In this document: positions 46,235 to 54,018 of the stretch, one piece after another
Layout: each line of letters starts with the position of its first letter
Position numbering within the stretch: the first letter of the stretch is position 1
Source: a virus
Direction: 5' to 3' (one strand)
DNA length: 64,000 bases
Virus record (IMG/VR): IMGVR_UViG_3300018432_000001
Span: 1-64,000 of that record
Made by a program: the position numbers and the translations under genes
The notes under the pieces: generated by a model
Database searches by the model: none
Told to the model about the DNA's origin: nothing
The model's input: only the letters and a program-made list of their open reading frames with translations

Positions 46235-46648
46235 CTAGCCGTCGGCCTTGATCGCCTTCCCGTCCGCGACCCCGTCGCGATACGCGCTTGCCACATGGGA
46301 GGCGACCTGCTCGGCCGCCTTCCACTCGTGCTGGTACATCGGCGCACTGGGGTTGACGCCCGCGTTCCTCACCTGCTCCCGCATCGGCCCCGGAATGAGG
46401 TCACCCGTGAGGCCTGCGCCCTCGACCACACCGCACAGGAACGCCACCACGCACAGCGCCCCGGTGGTCCGATCGTCGTAGGTCAGGGCCCGCTGATCGG
46501 AGATGTACCGGACCCCGTGACCGAGGTTCGTGCCGATCGAGAACCACGGTGTGCCCGTGACCTTCTCGACTGCGCGGATCACCGCCTCCACCTCATCGCG
46601 GTGCCACTCGAAGCGCTCCCTATCCGGGTCCTTCTTGACGCCGCTCAC
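46235..46648 (-). CDS. Hypothetical protein, 137 aa
   Basis: Not recognised. GTG at 46648 (MSGVKKDPDRERFEWHRDE) overlaps the next stop upstream (GTGA). A central hydrophobic helix TTGALCVVAFLCGVVEGAGL could be membrane-associated. Confidence 0.6.
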   Translation of the reverse strand: MSGVKKDPDRERFEWHRDEVEAVIRAVEKVTGTPWFSIGTNLGHGVRYISDQRALTYDDRTTGALCVVAFLCGVVEGAGLTGDLIPGPMREQVRNAGVNPSAPMYQHEWKAAEQVASHVASAYRDGVADGKAIKADG

Positions 46649-46926
46649 GCGCTCCCCTTCCCCTGCTGCTGTTCGATGACGCGTTCGGCCGCCTTCTCGC
46701 ACCGCTTGCACAGCCGCTGGTCGAACAGCAGGGCCTTGTACCGGACCTGCTTCAGGGCTTCCTCGACCGTGGCGAAGACCTCGGCGCCATAGCCCAGGTT
46801 CGTACCCCCGGGCCGGTAGGAGAGGGCCGCGCACTTCATGACCGGCTCGGTCTCGCGGTCTTCGGGTACCTCCTGAATGTGGGTCACTCGCGGGCTGTGC
46901 CTGAGCCGGTAGCTTCTCTTGCCCAT
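46645..46926 (-). CDS. Hypothetical protein with CxxC, 93 aa
   Basis: Not recognised. Basic start (MGKRSYRLRHSPRVTHIQEV) and RLCKRCEKAAERVIEQQQ tail. ATG at 46926 after GGAAGGAG. The leader upstream carries a variant of the 20-bp element and hairpin copy 3. Confidence 0.6.
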   Translation of the reverse strand: MGKRSYRLRHSPRVTHIQEVPEDRETEPVMKCAALSYRPGGTNLGYGAEVFATVEEALKQVRYKALLFDQRLCKRCEKAAERVIEQQQGKGSA

Positions 46927-46939
46927 GCCTTACTCCTTC

Positions 46940-46959
46940 CGAATAGACACTCAGCGCGG
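46940..46959 (-). repeat. 20-bp leader element, variant copy
   Basis: CGAATAGACACTCAGCGCGG, directly before hairpin copy 3 and 14-33 bases upstream of ATG 46926. Confidence 0.55.
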
Positions 46960-46966
46960 GACCAGG

Positions 46967-46976
46967 CACCCCCGTG
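46967..46976 (-). repeat. CACCCCCGTG hairpin, copy 3
   Basis: Arms GGACCAGG/CCTGGTC flank the apex; sits between the stop at 46997 and the start at 46926. Confidence 0.65.
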
Positions 46977-46996
46977 CCCTGGTCACCACTGATCGC

Positions 46997-47407
46997 CTAC
47001 TGTCCGGGCCTGCTCAGCGCGGCGAGCCTGCGCATCTCCGCGATGCCCGCGTCACGTCCGGCTTTCAACCCGGGCATGTAGTCGGAGATGTTGGCTACGT
47101 CGTGCCACTCCTCGAACCGCTCCCGGTACCGGCCAAGCGTCGGGTTGTCGTACGTCTTGGTGATCGTGCCGCCTTCCAGCCGCTGCACCGAGTACGCGAA
47201 GGACGCCGGACCCGACAGGTAGGCGTCCTCGTTCTCGTCCTCGGTGTCCTCCGGCCCGACGTAGACCATCTCGGTGAAGTCGTACACCTCAACCCGCCAC
47301 TGGCAGGTTTCGACGCCGGTCCCGTTGCCGTCGGCCGCAAGCCACGCCTGCGTCCCGTCGACAACCTCGCCGTCCGGGTTGAGGTACCAGGTTTCCGTTG
47401 CACTCAT
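46997..47407 (-). CDS. Hypothetical protein, 136 aa
   Basis: Not recognised. ATG at 47407 (MSATETWYLNPDGEVVDG). Beta-rich start, helical and basic end (RYRERFEEWHDV; AGIAEMRRLAAL). Confidence 0.6.
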   Translation of the reverse strand: MSATETWYLNPDGEVVDGTQAWLAADGNGTGVETCQWRVEVYDFTEMVYVGPEDTEDENEDAYLSGPASFAYSVQRLEGGTITKTYDNPTLGRYRERFEEWHDVANISDYMPGLKAGRDAGIAEMRRLAALSRPGQ

Positions 47408-47450
47408 GGGATTCTCTTGCACTCCTATCGATTCGCTAGGAATTTGGGGG

Positions 47451-47822
47451 TTAGAGGCACGCCTCCACCCGTTCGAGCGCGACACCCATCGCCGCCTCGG
47501 CCGCGCCGCTGGTGTAGTGCTTGCTGCGGTACGCCGCCATCTCCTCGGCCGGAATGACACCACCCGCGAGGTTGTGCACGGGCTTCCCCCGCCCGTAGTA
47601 GCGGCTCGCTTCGAAGGTGAACGTCGGCCACACCGACTCGTCGCCCGCCTCGTGCGCCGCGATCGTCTCCTCGCTCGCCCACCCAGTGATCTGGATGTGC
47701 ACGAGGTCGCCGTCGACCTTGTAGATCCGGTTCTCACGCCCGACCTTCCAGCCCGGGAACTCCCGCAGCTCGTCCGAGGAACGCTCGGCAGTCTCCATCG
47801 TCAGCTTGAGCGTGCTACCCAC
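47451..47822 (-). CDS. Hypothetical protein, 123 aa
   Basis: Not recognised. GTG at 47822 after GAAGGGG. Mixed domain with IQITGWASEET and a helical end; starts 8 bases inside the previous gene. Confidence 0.6.
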   Translation of the reverse strand: MGSTLKLTMETAERSSDELREFPGWKVGRENRIYKVDGDLVHIQITGWASEETIAAHEAGDESVWPTFTFEASRYYGRGKPVHNLAGGVIPAEEMAAYRSKHYTSGAAEAAMGVALERVEACL

Positions 47823-48258
47823 GCGGCGCCCCCTTCAGGTTCGCGTACTCGACCCAGGTGTAACCCGACTCGACCCGGTAGGGCCGAATCAGGTTCAGCA
47901 CCTGCTGGAACTTCTTGATCGGCATGTCCCCGTAGTCCACGAGGATGCGCATTTGGGCGTACCCGCCGGAGTCGACGAACCCAGCCTCGACCCCGTCCTC
48001 GGTGAACCGCTGCAACGCCTCGACCAGGGCGATCTCGCGGCGACCGGCCGCACCCTCCCACCCGTTGAACGTGACGTCGTAGAACGGCCAGGTCGCCGTC
48101 CACTCCAGCGTCAGGCACCCGCGCCGCTCCGGAATCGACAGCGTCCGCTGCGGGAACGCCTTGATCAGCGCCGCGAACGACGCCAGCTCGTTCTCGTCCG
48201 TGGACGGGAGCGAATCGAGCAGTTCGTTGAACGCTTCCCGCGTGTCCTTCTTACCCAA
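47815..48258 (-). CDS. Hypothetical protein, 147 aa, TTG start
   Basis: TTG at 48258 has AGGAGG 7 bases upstream, so it is a convincing start. C-terminal half GYAQMRILVDYGDMPIKKFQQVLNLIRPYR matches the 187-aa protein at 51434 (GYAQVVIQFGYADMTPDELETVLEAICHYR), so the two are paralogues. Function unknown. Confidence 0.68.
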   Translation of the reverse strand: MGKKDTREAFNELLDSLPSTDENELASFAALIKAFPQRTLSIPERRGCLTLEWTATWPFYDVTFNGWEGAAGRREIALVEALQRFTEDGVEAGFVDSGGYAQMRILVDYGDMPIKKFQQVLNLIRPYRVESGYTWVEYANLKGAPRG

Positions 48259-48323
48259 ACCGAGCCTCCTAATGTGAGGAATCTACAGCCTGTGTGGTTC
48301 GACAGACCCCACGAACCGGCCCG

Positions 48324-48333
48324 CACCCCCGTG
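48324..48333 (-). repeat. CACCCCCGTG hairpin, copy 4
   Basis: Arms built from CGCAC/GTGCG; in the 111-base gap between 48258 and 48370. Confidence 0.6.
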
Positions 48334-48369
48334 CGCGGACCGACCATGGGCAACCAGCGAACAACCCGG

Positions 48370-48723
48370 TTACGCCTTCGACGCCCGCTCCTGCCGCTCC
48401 TTCACCGCCTCGGCATCCCGGCGTCCCTCGGTCTCGGCCTCACTGTCGAACCGGCCCGAGGCGTGAAGGTATTCGAGCACCGCTCGCGTGTCCGGATCGG
48501 ACAGGTCGACGCCGAACACGGCCGCGACCCCGCCCAGATAGGACAGGGCCGACGCCGCACCCGGACCCCCGAGCCAGAGCCGCCCGCGAAACCCGCCGTG
48601 GTTCGGGATGTAGTGCTTGCCCTTCCCGTCGCCGGGATTGTTGATCTGCAACCAGTCCCGGTTGCCGGTCGCCTCGCATACCGGCAACAGCACCTGGTGC
48701 ACTCTCGCTGATGTCAACCGCAT
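48370..48723 (-). CDS. Hypothetical protein, 117 aa
   Basis: Not recognised. ATG at 48723. Glycine-rich centre (NNPGDGKGKHYIPNHGGFRGRLWLGGPGAAS) and charged helical tail. Confidence 0.6.
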   Translation of the reverse strand: MRLTSARVHQVLLPVCEATGNRDWLQINNPGDGKGKHYIPNHGGFRGRLWLGGPGAASALSYLGGVAAVFGVDLSDPDTRAVLEYLHASGRFDSEAETEGRRDAEAVKERQERASKA

Positions 48724-48740
48724 CGCTCACCTCATGTTCT

Positions 48741-48959
48741 CTACTTGCTGGTGACGCCGTACTCGGCGATCTCCTCGGGACGCAGCCCCGCGAGCCACGC
48801 ATCGCACTCGGCCTCGAACGCGTCCTGTTCGAACGGAATCGTGGCGTGCCCGACGCCGTCAGTGGTGGTCCAGACGTTGTTGGTGGCGACGGCGTACTCG
48901 CCGCCCTCCCACGTGAAGGTCACTCCCCGACACGAGTACGACAGTTCCTCGTCTCCCAT
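48741..48959 (-). CDS. Hypothetical acidic protein, 72 aa
   Basis: Not recognised. ATG at 48959 (MGDEELSYSCRGVTFTWEGG), strands then a helix. Confidence 0.6.
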   Translation of the reverse strand: MGDEELSYSCRGVTFTWEGGEYAVATNNVWTTTDGVGHATIPFEQDAFEAECDAWLAGLRPEEIAEYGVTSK

Positions 48960-48970
48960 ATGCGTGCCTC

Positions 48971-49486
48971 CTACTCGTCGTCCTCTTCGCTGTCATCGCC
49001 GCTGTCGTCCTCGTAGTAGGACTTCACGGCCGCGAGGATCGCCGCCGCTTCCGCTCGGCCCTTCCACGACCCGGTCCCGTCCCAGATGAAGTAGTGACTC
49101 AGCTCCTCGGGCACCGCGCGGAGCAGCGCGGTCTTTCCCAGCGGCTCGGCGAGCACCCCCAGGGTGTGCACCTCGTTGATGATCGACAGGCCCCACCCGT
49201 TCGCGAACTTGTGGATCTCGTGAGCGCCCTTGTCGTCAACCCACGTGTCGGACGGCTTGAACTCCGCACCCATGCTGGGTCTCCCTTCGGTATAACCGGT
49301 GACCTTCTCGCTCGGCAGGATCTCGCGGATCTTGTCGATGACTAGTTGCTCTCCCTCTTCATGCCCGGATGCCCACCCCTGGTCGAACCCGGCGGCCCAC
49401 TTCTGGTTTCTGACAGTGGCGCCGACCTCGTACCCGTCCACGAACTCGCGCAGGGCATCGAGCATTTCCTGATTCCGGATCTTCAC
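48971..49486 (-). CDS. Hypothetical protein, 171 aa
   Basis: Not recognised. GTG at 49486 (MKIRNQEMLDALREFVDGY). Helical start, mixed middle, and a C-terminal acidic tail (EDDSGDDSEEDDE). Confidence 0.6.
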   Translation of the reverse strand: MKIRNQEMLDALREFVDGYEVGATVRNQKWAAGFDQGWASGHEEGEQLVIDKIREILPSEKVTGYTEGRPSMGAEFKPSDTWVDDKGAHEIHKFANGWGLSIINEVHTLGVLAEPLGKTALLRAVPEELSHYFIWDGTGSWKGRAEAAAILAAVKSYYEDDSGDDSEEDDE

Positions 49487-49508
49487 CGGCGCCCTTTCCT
49501 TCCTCCTG

Positions 49509-49685
49509 CTAGTCGACCGCCGTGTGCACGACCGGCTTCCCGTCGAGCTCGGCCAGCGTCACGCTGATACGCGGGTACTTCTTGCGGCCCTTGTACAGCT
49601 CCCGCGCTTTCACGCTCGCCTCATACGAGGACTCGGCCTCGATCTCGTGTCGCTTGCCCTCCACGAACGCGATGTATCCGTTCAC
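49509..49685 (-). CDS. Conserved small phage protein, 58 aa
   Basis: NGYIAFVEGKRHEIEAESSYEASVKARELYKGRKKYPRISVTLAELDGKPVVHTAVD resembles a family very common in phages of many hosts, of unknown function (nGYiaF..GKr.Ei.A.tsy.A...A...fk...k...i.v.LaE..G..v.h...d). GTG at 49685 after GAGAGGA. Confidence 0.72.
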   Translation of the reverse strand: MNGYIAFVEGKRHEIEAESSYEASVKARELYKGRKKYPRISVTLAELDGKPVVHTAVD

Positions 49686-49699
49686 GCGAACCGTCCTCT

Positions 49700-49719
49700 C
49701 GAATAGACCTTCAGCGGAC
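49700..49719 (-). repeat. 20-bp leader element, exact copy
   Basis: CGAATAGACCTTCAGCGGAC, identical to 51376-51395; about 15 bases upstream of GTG 49685 and followed by an imperfect hairpin at 49721-49743. Confidence 0.7.
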
Positions 49720-49756
49720 GCGCCTGCGCCATCGGCGCTGGCGGACCACTGGACAC

Positions 49757-49906
49757 CTACTCGCGTGCCCGTACCCGGGCTGCGAACTCCCACCACCGCT
49801 GATTGCGGCGCAACCTTTGCGCCGCAACGAGCCGGGCGATATCCGCATCCGAGAGCGGGAGCGCCACCGTGATGCCTTCCATCTCGATCACTTCACCCAC
49901 TGGCAT
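49757..49906 (-). CDS. Small hypothetical protein, 49 aa
   Basis: ATG at 49906 (MPVGEVIEMEGITVALPLS) lies 14 bases inside the 182-aa gene. Helical, basic end (RRNQRWWEFAARVRARE). Function unknown; the start is moderately sure. Confidence 0.5.
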   Translation of the reverse strand: MPVGEVIEMEGITVALPLSDADIARLVAAQRLRRNQRWWEFAARVRARE

Positions 49907-50441
49907 GCACCGCACCCTCGCGAACCCTCCTTTCGAGCGCGCACAGCACACCACCGACCGCGTCCCGGATGGGCTGGTGCTTGTAGTTGTGCTCCCGCGC
50001 CTGGGCCAGGGACTTACGCCACTCGTTGAGCGCGTCCTGGTAGACCCCGTACGCGAACAACCCGTGCGTGTCCTCTCGGTAGTCCTCACGCTTGGGCGCT
50101 TCCACGGGACCCCGATACGCGAGGTCACGCGCCGACTTCGGGTTGAACCGCCCGGCCGGAGCAACCCGGGTGTACAGGTGCTGGTTCACACCGAGCGTGG
50201 GAACGTCACTGAGGACGTGCCCCCACAGGTACTCGACCGTGACCGGTTTCCCCGGCCAGTACGACGCCATGACGACCGCCCGCTTGCCGTACCCGTGATG
50301 CTTCACGGTGAACGTCGCCTCCCACGTCTTCCGCTCGCGCGGGTTCACGTTGCAGACGTCGCGGTACGACTCATCGAACACCGATTCCTCCACTACCCAA
50401 TCGCCTTGCGACCAGGTATTGAAGTAGTACAAAACGCCCAT
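49893..50441 (-). CDS. Hypothetical protein, 182 aa
   Basis: Not recognised. ATG at 50441 (MGVLYYFNTWSQGDWVVEES). Beta-rich first half, helical end (YQDALNEWRKSLAQAREHNYK). Confidence 0.6.
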   Translation of the reverse strand: MGVLYYFNTWSQGDWVVEESVFDESYRDVCNVNPRERKTWEATFTVKHHGYGKRAVVMASYWPGKPVTVEYLWGHVLSDVPTLGVNQHLYTRVAPAGRFNPKSARDLAYRGPVEAPKREDYREDTHGLFAYGVYQDALNEWRKSLAQAREHNYKHQPIRDAVGGVLCALERRVREGAVHASG

Positions 50442-50461
50442 GCCGTTGCCTCTCCTCTCGC

Positions 50462-50941
50462 TTAGCTGTGCGCGTACACCACGCCGTCCTCACCCGCGTA
50501 CAGGTGGAACCCGCCGTACGGCTGGCAGTGGGCGGTGAGCCGGTCACCGACCTCACCCATGCCCCGGTCCCAGAACCCGGCGCCCGCCCTGTTGCGGGTG
50601 AGCACGAAATCGTGACCGATCTGCCCGGCCCCGACCGCGACGACATCAACCCACATCGCGTGGCAGAAATCGGCGACCTCCCGCGTGAACTCCACAGCGA
50701 CCGCTGCGTCGATGTCCTCGCGTTGGCACATCGCACTGAGGGACGCGCCCTCTACGTCCGCTGACGAGGACCACAGGGCCGTATCCAGACCCGTCCACGC
50801 CACGTCCGCGACGTAGTCGAAATCCAGATCCCACTGCGAGCACGCCACGCATGCGGCATTGTCGACCTCGCTGGTGTGCTCAGCCCACCACGCGTCGACC
50901 GCCGCATGCACCAGGTCGTAACCCGTTACCGCACCCGTCAC
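50462..50941 (-). CDS. Conserved phage protein (RNxxGAGFWDRG family), 159 aa
   Basis: FVLTRNRAGAGFWDRGMGEVGDRLT at about 110-135 and GGFHLYAGEDGVVYAHS at the end are the signature of a family common in phages and prophages (dF..TRNghGaGFwDrg.g..G..Lt..a...g...ly.GdDG.iy). The role is unknown. GTG at 50941. Confidence 0.75.
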   Translation of the reverse strand: MTGAVTGYDLVHAAVDAWWAEHTSEVDNAACVACSQWDLDFDYVADVAWTGLDTALWSSSADVEGASLSAMCQREDIDAAVAVEFTREVADFCHAMWVDVVAVGAGQIGHDFVLTRNRAGAGFWDRGMGEVGDRLTAHCQPYGGFHLYAGEDGVVYAHS

Positions 50942-51360
50942 CGGCCCTCCTCAGTCTTCCGTTCGGGCATCGGGCCGCGCTCATCACTGAACGTCATGAC
51001 CGTGCTGATGCACCGCACGCCCGCGACCTGCCGACTCGTCACCTCGTGACCGAACCCGGGGTAGCGGATGCGCACCCGGAACGGGCTGTCTTGCCCGGGG
51101 TGGTGGTGGATGTACTCGACCACGGCAACGGCGGTGTTCCGCTCCCACTGCCCCAGGTCACGCAGGTACTGGTCCCACGTGATCTCAAGAGGATGACCGG
51201 ACGAGGCGAAATCCACCAGCACCCGAGCATCCTCAATCGGCAAGCCCGTGATCTGGGCGTACTCATGCGCCAGATCCGCCAGCGCAGGCCAACCCAGACG
51301 CTTCGCACCGTCGACCACTCGCGTCCCTTCCCACGTCGCATCCGTGAGCTTTTCCCGCAT
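50938..51360 (-). CDS. Hypothetical protein, 140 aa
   Basis: Not recognised. ATG at 51360 (MREKLTDATWEGTRVVDGA). Helical first half with GLPIEDARVLVDFASSG, beta end. GTGA overlap with the 159-aa gene. Confidence 0.6.
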   Translation of the reverse strand: MREKLTDATWEGTRVVDGAKRLGWPALADLAHEYAQITGLPIEDARVLVDFASSGHPLEITWDQYLRDLGQWERNTAVAVVEYIHHHPGQDSPFRVRIRYPGFGHEVTSRQVAGVRCISTVMTFSDERGPMPERKTEEGR

Positions 51361-51375
51361 GCACCCTCCTCTCCT

Positions 51376-51395
51376 CGAATAGACCTTCAGCGGAC
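51376..51395 (-). repeat. 20-bp leader element, exact copy
   Basis: CGAATAGACCTTCAGCGGAC, followed by hairpin copy 5; 16-35 bases upstream of ATG 51360. Confidence 0.7.
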
Positions 51396-51401
51396 CCGCC
51401 G

Positions 51402-51411
51402 CACCCCCGTG
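51402..51411 (-). repeat. CACCCCCGTG hairpin, copy 5
   Basis: Arms CGCAC/GTGCG; in the 73-base gap after the stop at 51434. Confidence 0.65.
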
Positions 51412-51433
51412 CGCTGGCGAACCACTGTGACGC

Positions 51434-51997
51434 CTACTCCTCTTCGACCTTGACCGCGTCCTCGTACAGGACCGAGCCCATGCCTTCCTTGCGGTAGTGG
51501 CAGATGGCCTCCAGCACCGTCTCCAGTTCATCGGGCGTCATGTCCGCGTACCCGAACTGGATCACGACCTGCGCATACCCGCGCTCATCGCGGTAGTACG
51601 CCTCCACTGTCGGGTTCGTGACGTCGCCCTCGTAGTAGGCGAACTTGGCCGCCTCGATCAGTTCGTCCTCGTTCTCACCGGCCCACCCCACGAACCCGTT
51701 GAACCGCAGCTCCTCGGCGTTGTCGACCCACTCCATGACCAGACCGGGCGGGCACGGGAACGCCTCGATCATCTCGGTTTTCGCTTTCGTGTCCGGGTGC
51801 TGCTCGTGAGCGATGGCCTTGACCACCGAATCGGGCACGCCCAGCTCGGACAGGACCCGCTCGGCCGTGTCCTCCTCGTCTAGCTCAGCCTCCCCGCGCA
51901 GGTACTCGTCCGCGAGCAGCCGGTACACCAGCTCCGCAGCACTCCGCGCGTTCTGCCGCTGCGGGTCGTTCCCCAACCCGCTCCACACGTCTGCCAT
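51434..51997 (-). CDS. Hypothetical protein, 187 aa (paralogue of 47815-48258)
   Basis: The C-terminal half pairs with the 147-aa protein at 47.8 kb. The N-terminal 70 residues are an extra helical, acidic part (AELDEEDTAERVLSELGVPDSV). ATG at 51997. Confidence 0.66.
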   Translation of the reverse strand: MADVWSGLGNDPQRQNARSAAELVYRLLADEYLRGEAELDEEDTAERVLSELGVPDSVVKAIAHEQHPDTKAKTEMIEAFPCPPGLVMEWVDNAEELRFNGFVGWAGENEDELIEAAKFAYYEGDVTNPTVEAYYRDERGYAQVVIQFGYADMTPDELETVLEAICHYRKEGMGSVLYEDAVKVEEE

Positions 51998-52010
51998 CTG
52001 CGCCTCCTCG

Positions 52011-52370
52011 TTAACTTGTCAACAGCTTGTCGGCCTCGTCCAGCGCGACCTCCCACGCCAGCATCTTGATCAGCTCACCGGGCATCGCAGGACGCAACCG
52101 GTGATTCTCGATCACCCCCGAGCACCGCGCCATCGCCTCGGCGTCGTCGTCCGGGGCGAACACCTCGACCTCGAACCGGTACATCCCGCCAGGGGTCACC
52201 CCGCGACGGGTCCCGAACCCGATGTTGTCGGCCGCGAACACCGTCACCGCGCACCACCCGCCGTTAGCGAGCGCGTACTTGCGCGTCTGCGCCCACGCCT
52301 CCCACATCCCGTTGAACTTCTCGTCCCGGGTGGTGCGCCCGATCTCGGCCCCGTCGTGCAACTGGCTCAC
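52011..52370 (-). CDS. Hypothetical protein, 119 aa
   Basis: Not recognised. GTG at 52370 (MSQLHDGAEIGRTTRDE) overlaps the previous stop (GTGA). Strand-rich middle (GGMYRFEVEVFAPDDDAE), helical end. Confidence 0.6.
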   Translation of the reverse strand: MSQLHDGAEIGRTTRDEKFNGMWEAWAQTRKYALANGGWCAVTVFAADNIGFGTRRGVTPGGMYRFEVEVFAPDDDAEAMARCSGVIENHRLRPAMPGELIKMLAWEVALDEADKLLTS

Positions 52371-52855
52371 TCGCTCACCTCCTCGACGCCGACCGCCGCG
52401 AACAGCTCGGACCGCAACCCGGCAGAGACGCCGTCGGGGTGCAAGCTGTACTCGAACCGCTGATTTTGCTCGTACTGGTACTGCTCGTAGGCGTACACCC
52501 ACACGGTTCCCAGCGGCTGCGACTCCCAGCCGGGAGACGTGGACGCCTCCCAGAGAGAATCCGGGTACACGTTCCAACCCTTGAGCGCGTCCCCGAGAGC
52601 GACCGCAAGCGTGTCGCACACGCAGCACCCGTCCTTTTCGGAGCCGCACTCGCAGTCCTTCTCGACCAGTTCCCAGACGACCGCGAGCGTGCCCAGCTTC
52701 TCGGGCTCGTCCGCGTCCTCTTCCCAGCGGGCGAACTCGGTCCGGTACATGCGCACCACGGGCAGCCCGGTCTCACCCGCGCGGATCTCGCGGTGCTCCT
52801 CGGGCGTGATCTTGTCGAACTCCTCATCAACCCGGAGCTCTTTCAACTCCCACAT
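52367..52855 (-). CDS. Cys-rich hypothetical protein, 162 aa
   Basis: ATG at 52855 (MWELKELRVDEEFDKITPEE). VEKDCECGSEKDGCCVCDTLAVAL holds five cysteines within 14 residues, a likely metal cluster. The tail is tyrosine/glutamine-rich (AYEQYQYEQNQRFEYS). Confidence 0.64.
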   Translation of the reverse strand: MWELKELRVDEEFDKITPEEHREIRAGETGLPVVRMYRTEFARWEEDADEPEKLGTLAVVWELVEKDCECGSEKDGCCVCDTLAVALGDALKGWNVYPDSLWEASTSPGWESQPLGTVWVYAYEQYQYEQNQRFEYSLHPDGVSAGLRSELFAAVGVEEVSE

Positions 52856-52909
52856 GTGAGACCTCCTCTCAAATCAGTAGTGTCCTAGAAGGTTGTGACA
52901 ACCCGCCCC

Positions 52910-52919
52910 CACCCCCGTG
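52910..52919 (-). repeat. CACCCCCGTG hairpin, copy 6
   Basis: Arms CCCAC/GTGGG with outer CCCG/CGGG pairing; between 52855 and 52942. Confidence 0.6.
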
Positions 52920-52941
52920 GGAGACGGGCTCTCGGAACCCG

Positions 52942-53070
52942 CTACAACCAGCAGTGACCCGCCTTCCGGAACCACCGCGTATGACGCCACAGACCCCAAC
53001 CCGTCCGCGCCCGGAACCGCACCAGCCACCCGCCGCACTGCTTGCAGCGGCGCCGCTCCCACCGCTTCAC
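52942..53070 (-). CDS. Very small basic CxxC protein, 42 aa
   Basis: GTG at 53070 overlaps the stop of the 87-aa gene (GTGA), a strong sign of coupling. It reads KRWERRRCKQCGGWLVRFRA, then Arg/Trp-rich, ending HCWL. One CxxC and a late HxC-like pair could hold zinc; high charge suits nucleic-acid binding. Confidence 0.6.
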   Translation of the reverse strand: MKRWERRRCKQCGGWLVRFRARTGWGLWRHTRWFRKAGHCWL

Positions 53071-53330
53071 GACCCGGCCCCCGCTCTCGGCAGCTCCACC
53101 AGGTACTCGGTCAACTGCCCATACCCGCTGTTGTACGTCGTGTCACGGGAAGTCCCGAACACCCGGACCATGACCAGCTTCCCGGCCCCGACCACCGCGC
53201 CAGCCTCCACCAGCACCTCACGCCACGGCCGCTCCTGGCCCTCCTCCTCGTCGCCGGACTCGCCCCGGTAGATCACCCGACCCACCAGCGAACCCCGGTC
53301 ACGGTGCAACCGCACCAACTCCCGACCCAT
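53067..53330 (-). CDS. Hypothetical protein, 87 aa
   Basis: Not recognised. ATG at 53330 after GAGAGGAGG (MGRELVRLHRDRGSLVGRVI). Beta-rich. Confidence 0.6.
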   Translation of the reverse strand: MGRELVRLHRDRGSLVGRVIYRGESGDEEEGQERPWREVLVEAGAVVGAGKLVMVRVFGTSRDTTYNSGYGQLTEYLVELPRAGAGS

Positions 53331-53375
53331 CACGGACCTCCTCTCACGTTGGGAACCTTGCGGCAACCCGGCACG

Positions 53376-53385
53376 CACCCCCGTG
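53376..53385 (-). repeat. CACCCCCGTG hairpin, copy 7
   Basis: Arms CCGGCACGCAC/GTGCG..TGCCGG; best-paired member, in the 127-base gap after the stop at 53458. Confidence 0.65.
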
Positions 53386-53457
53386 CGCCTGCCGGGCACC
53401 GTAAAGCGCCCTACTTGCGGACCCGCGCACCTTCGTACGCAGGGTTAACGACCCGCT

Positions 53458-54018
53458 CTAGAGCCCCTGCCGCTGCGCCTGATCGGTGAAATTCCACTCG
53501 TATTCCTCGTGTGTGAGGTCCGACGTGGGGTAGCCCTCGCTACTCAGGGCGTCGCACAGCGCAGCGGCGTCCTCGTACGCCAGGCCGTCCGCCTGCCCCC
53601 AGTCGACGCAGTCCATGGTCGCGGTCTCGTCCACGGGGGGCAGGTCGTCCTCTTCGGGAGACACGTACTCCGGTTCCTCCCTCGGTTCCTCGGGAGACAC
53701 GTACTCCGGAGCGCTTGCGTCCCCTTCGGGGGTCGCGTCGCCTGCGGGCACGGGGCCGTCCACCGTGGCGGGCGCGTCGTCCACCGCGACGGTGGTATCC
53801 ACCTTGACGGGTTCAGGCACTGTCACCGCCTCGGGCGTGGGCACGGGCATCCTCTCCGGCACGGCACCCAGGGCATCCCGGTCGCCGCGCTCCGGTGCGG
53901 GGGCCACCGCCGTGTCCGCCACGGCCACCGCGTCAGGCGCGACCTCCGTTCCAGCACACCCGGCCAGAACCGCGAACGCGGCAAAGGTGAGGCACACCCC
54001 CATAAGTCGATTACGCAT
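53458..54018 (-). CDS. Lipoprotein with acidic repeats, 186 aa
   Basis: MRNRLMGVCLTFAAFAVLAGCAG has a signal peptide with lipobox LAGC. The mature part is a Pro/Ala/Glu/Val-rich linker with a tandem PEYVSPEEP..EPEYVSPEED pair, then a small C-terminal domain (CVDWGQADGLAYEDAAALCDAL). It is unlike the two lipoproteins at 15.7 and 26.9 kb. Confidence 0.8.
   Translation of the reverse strand: MRNRLMGVCLTFAAFAVLAGCAGTEVAPDAVAVADTAVAPAPERGDRDALGAVPERMPVPTPEAVTVPEPVKVDTTVAVDDAPATVDGPVPAGDATPEGDASAPEYVSPEEPREEPEYVSPEEDDLPPVDETATMDCVDWGQADGLAYEDAAALCDALSSEGYPTSDLTHEEYEWNFTDQAQRQGL

Noticed and set aside
53411-53457. Frame coding VNPAYEGARVRK after the lipoprotein stop
   Set aside because: The phrase looks protein-like, but no start codon exists; a frameshift at the lipoprotein end could connect it but nothing slippery is visible.
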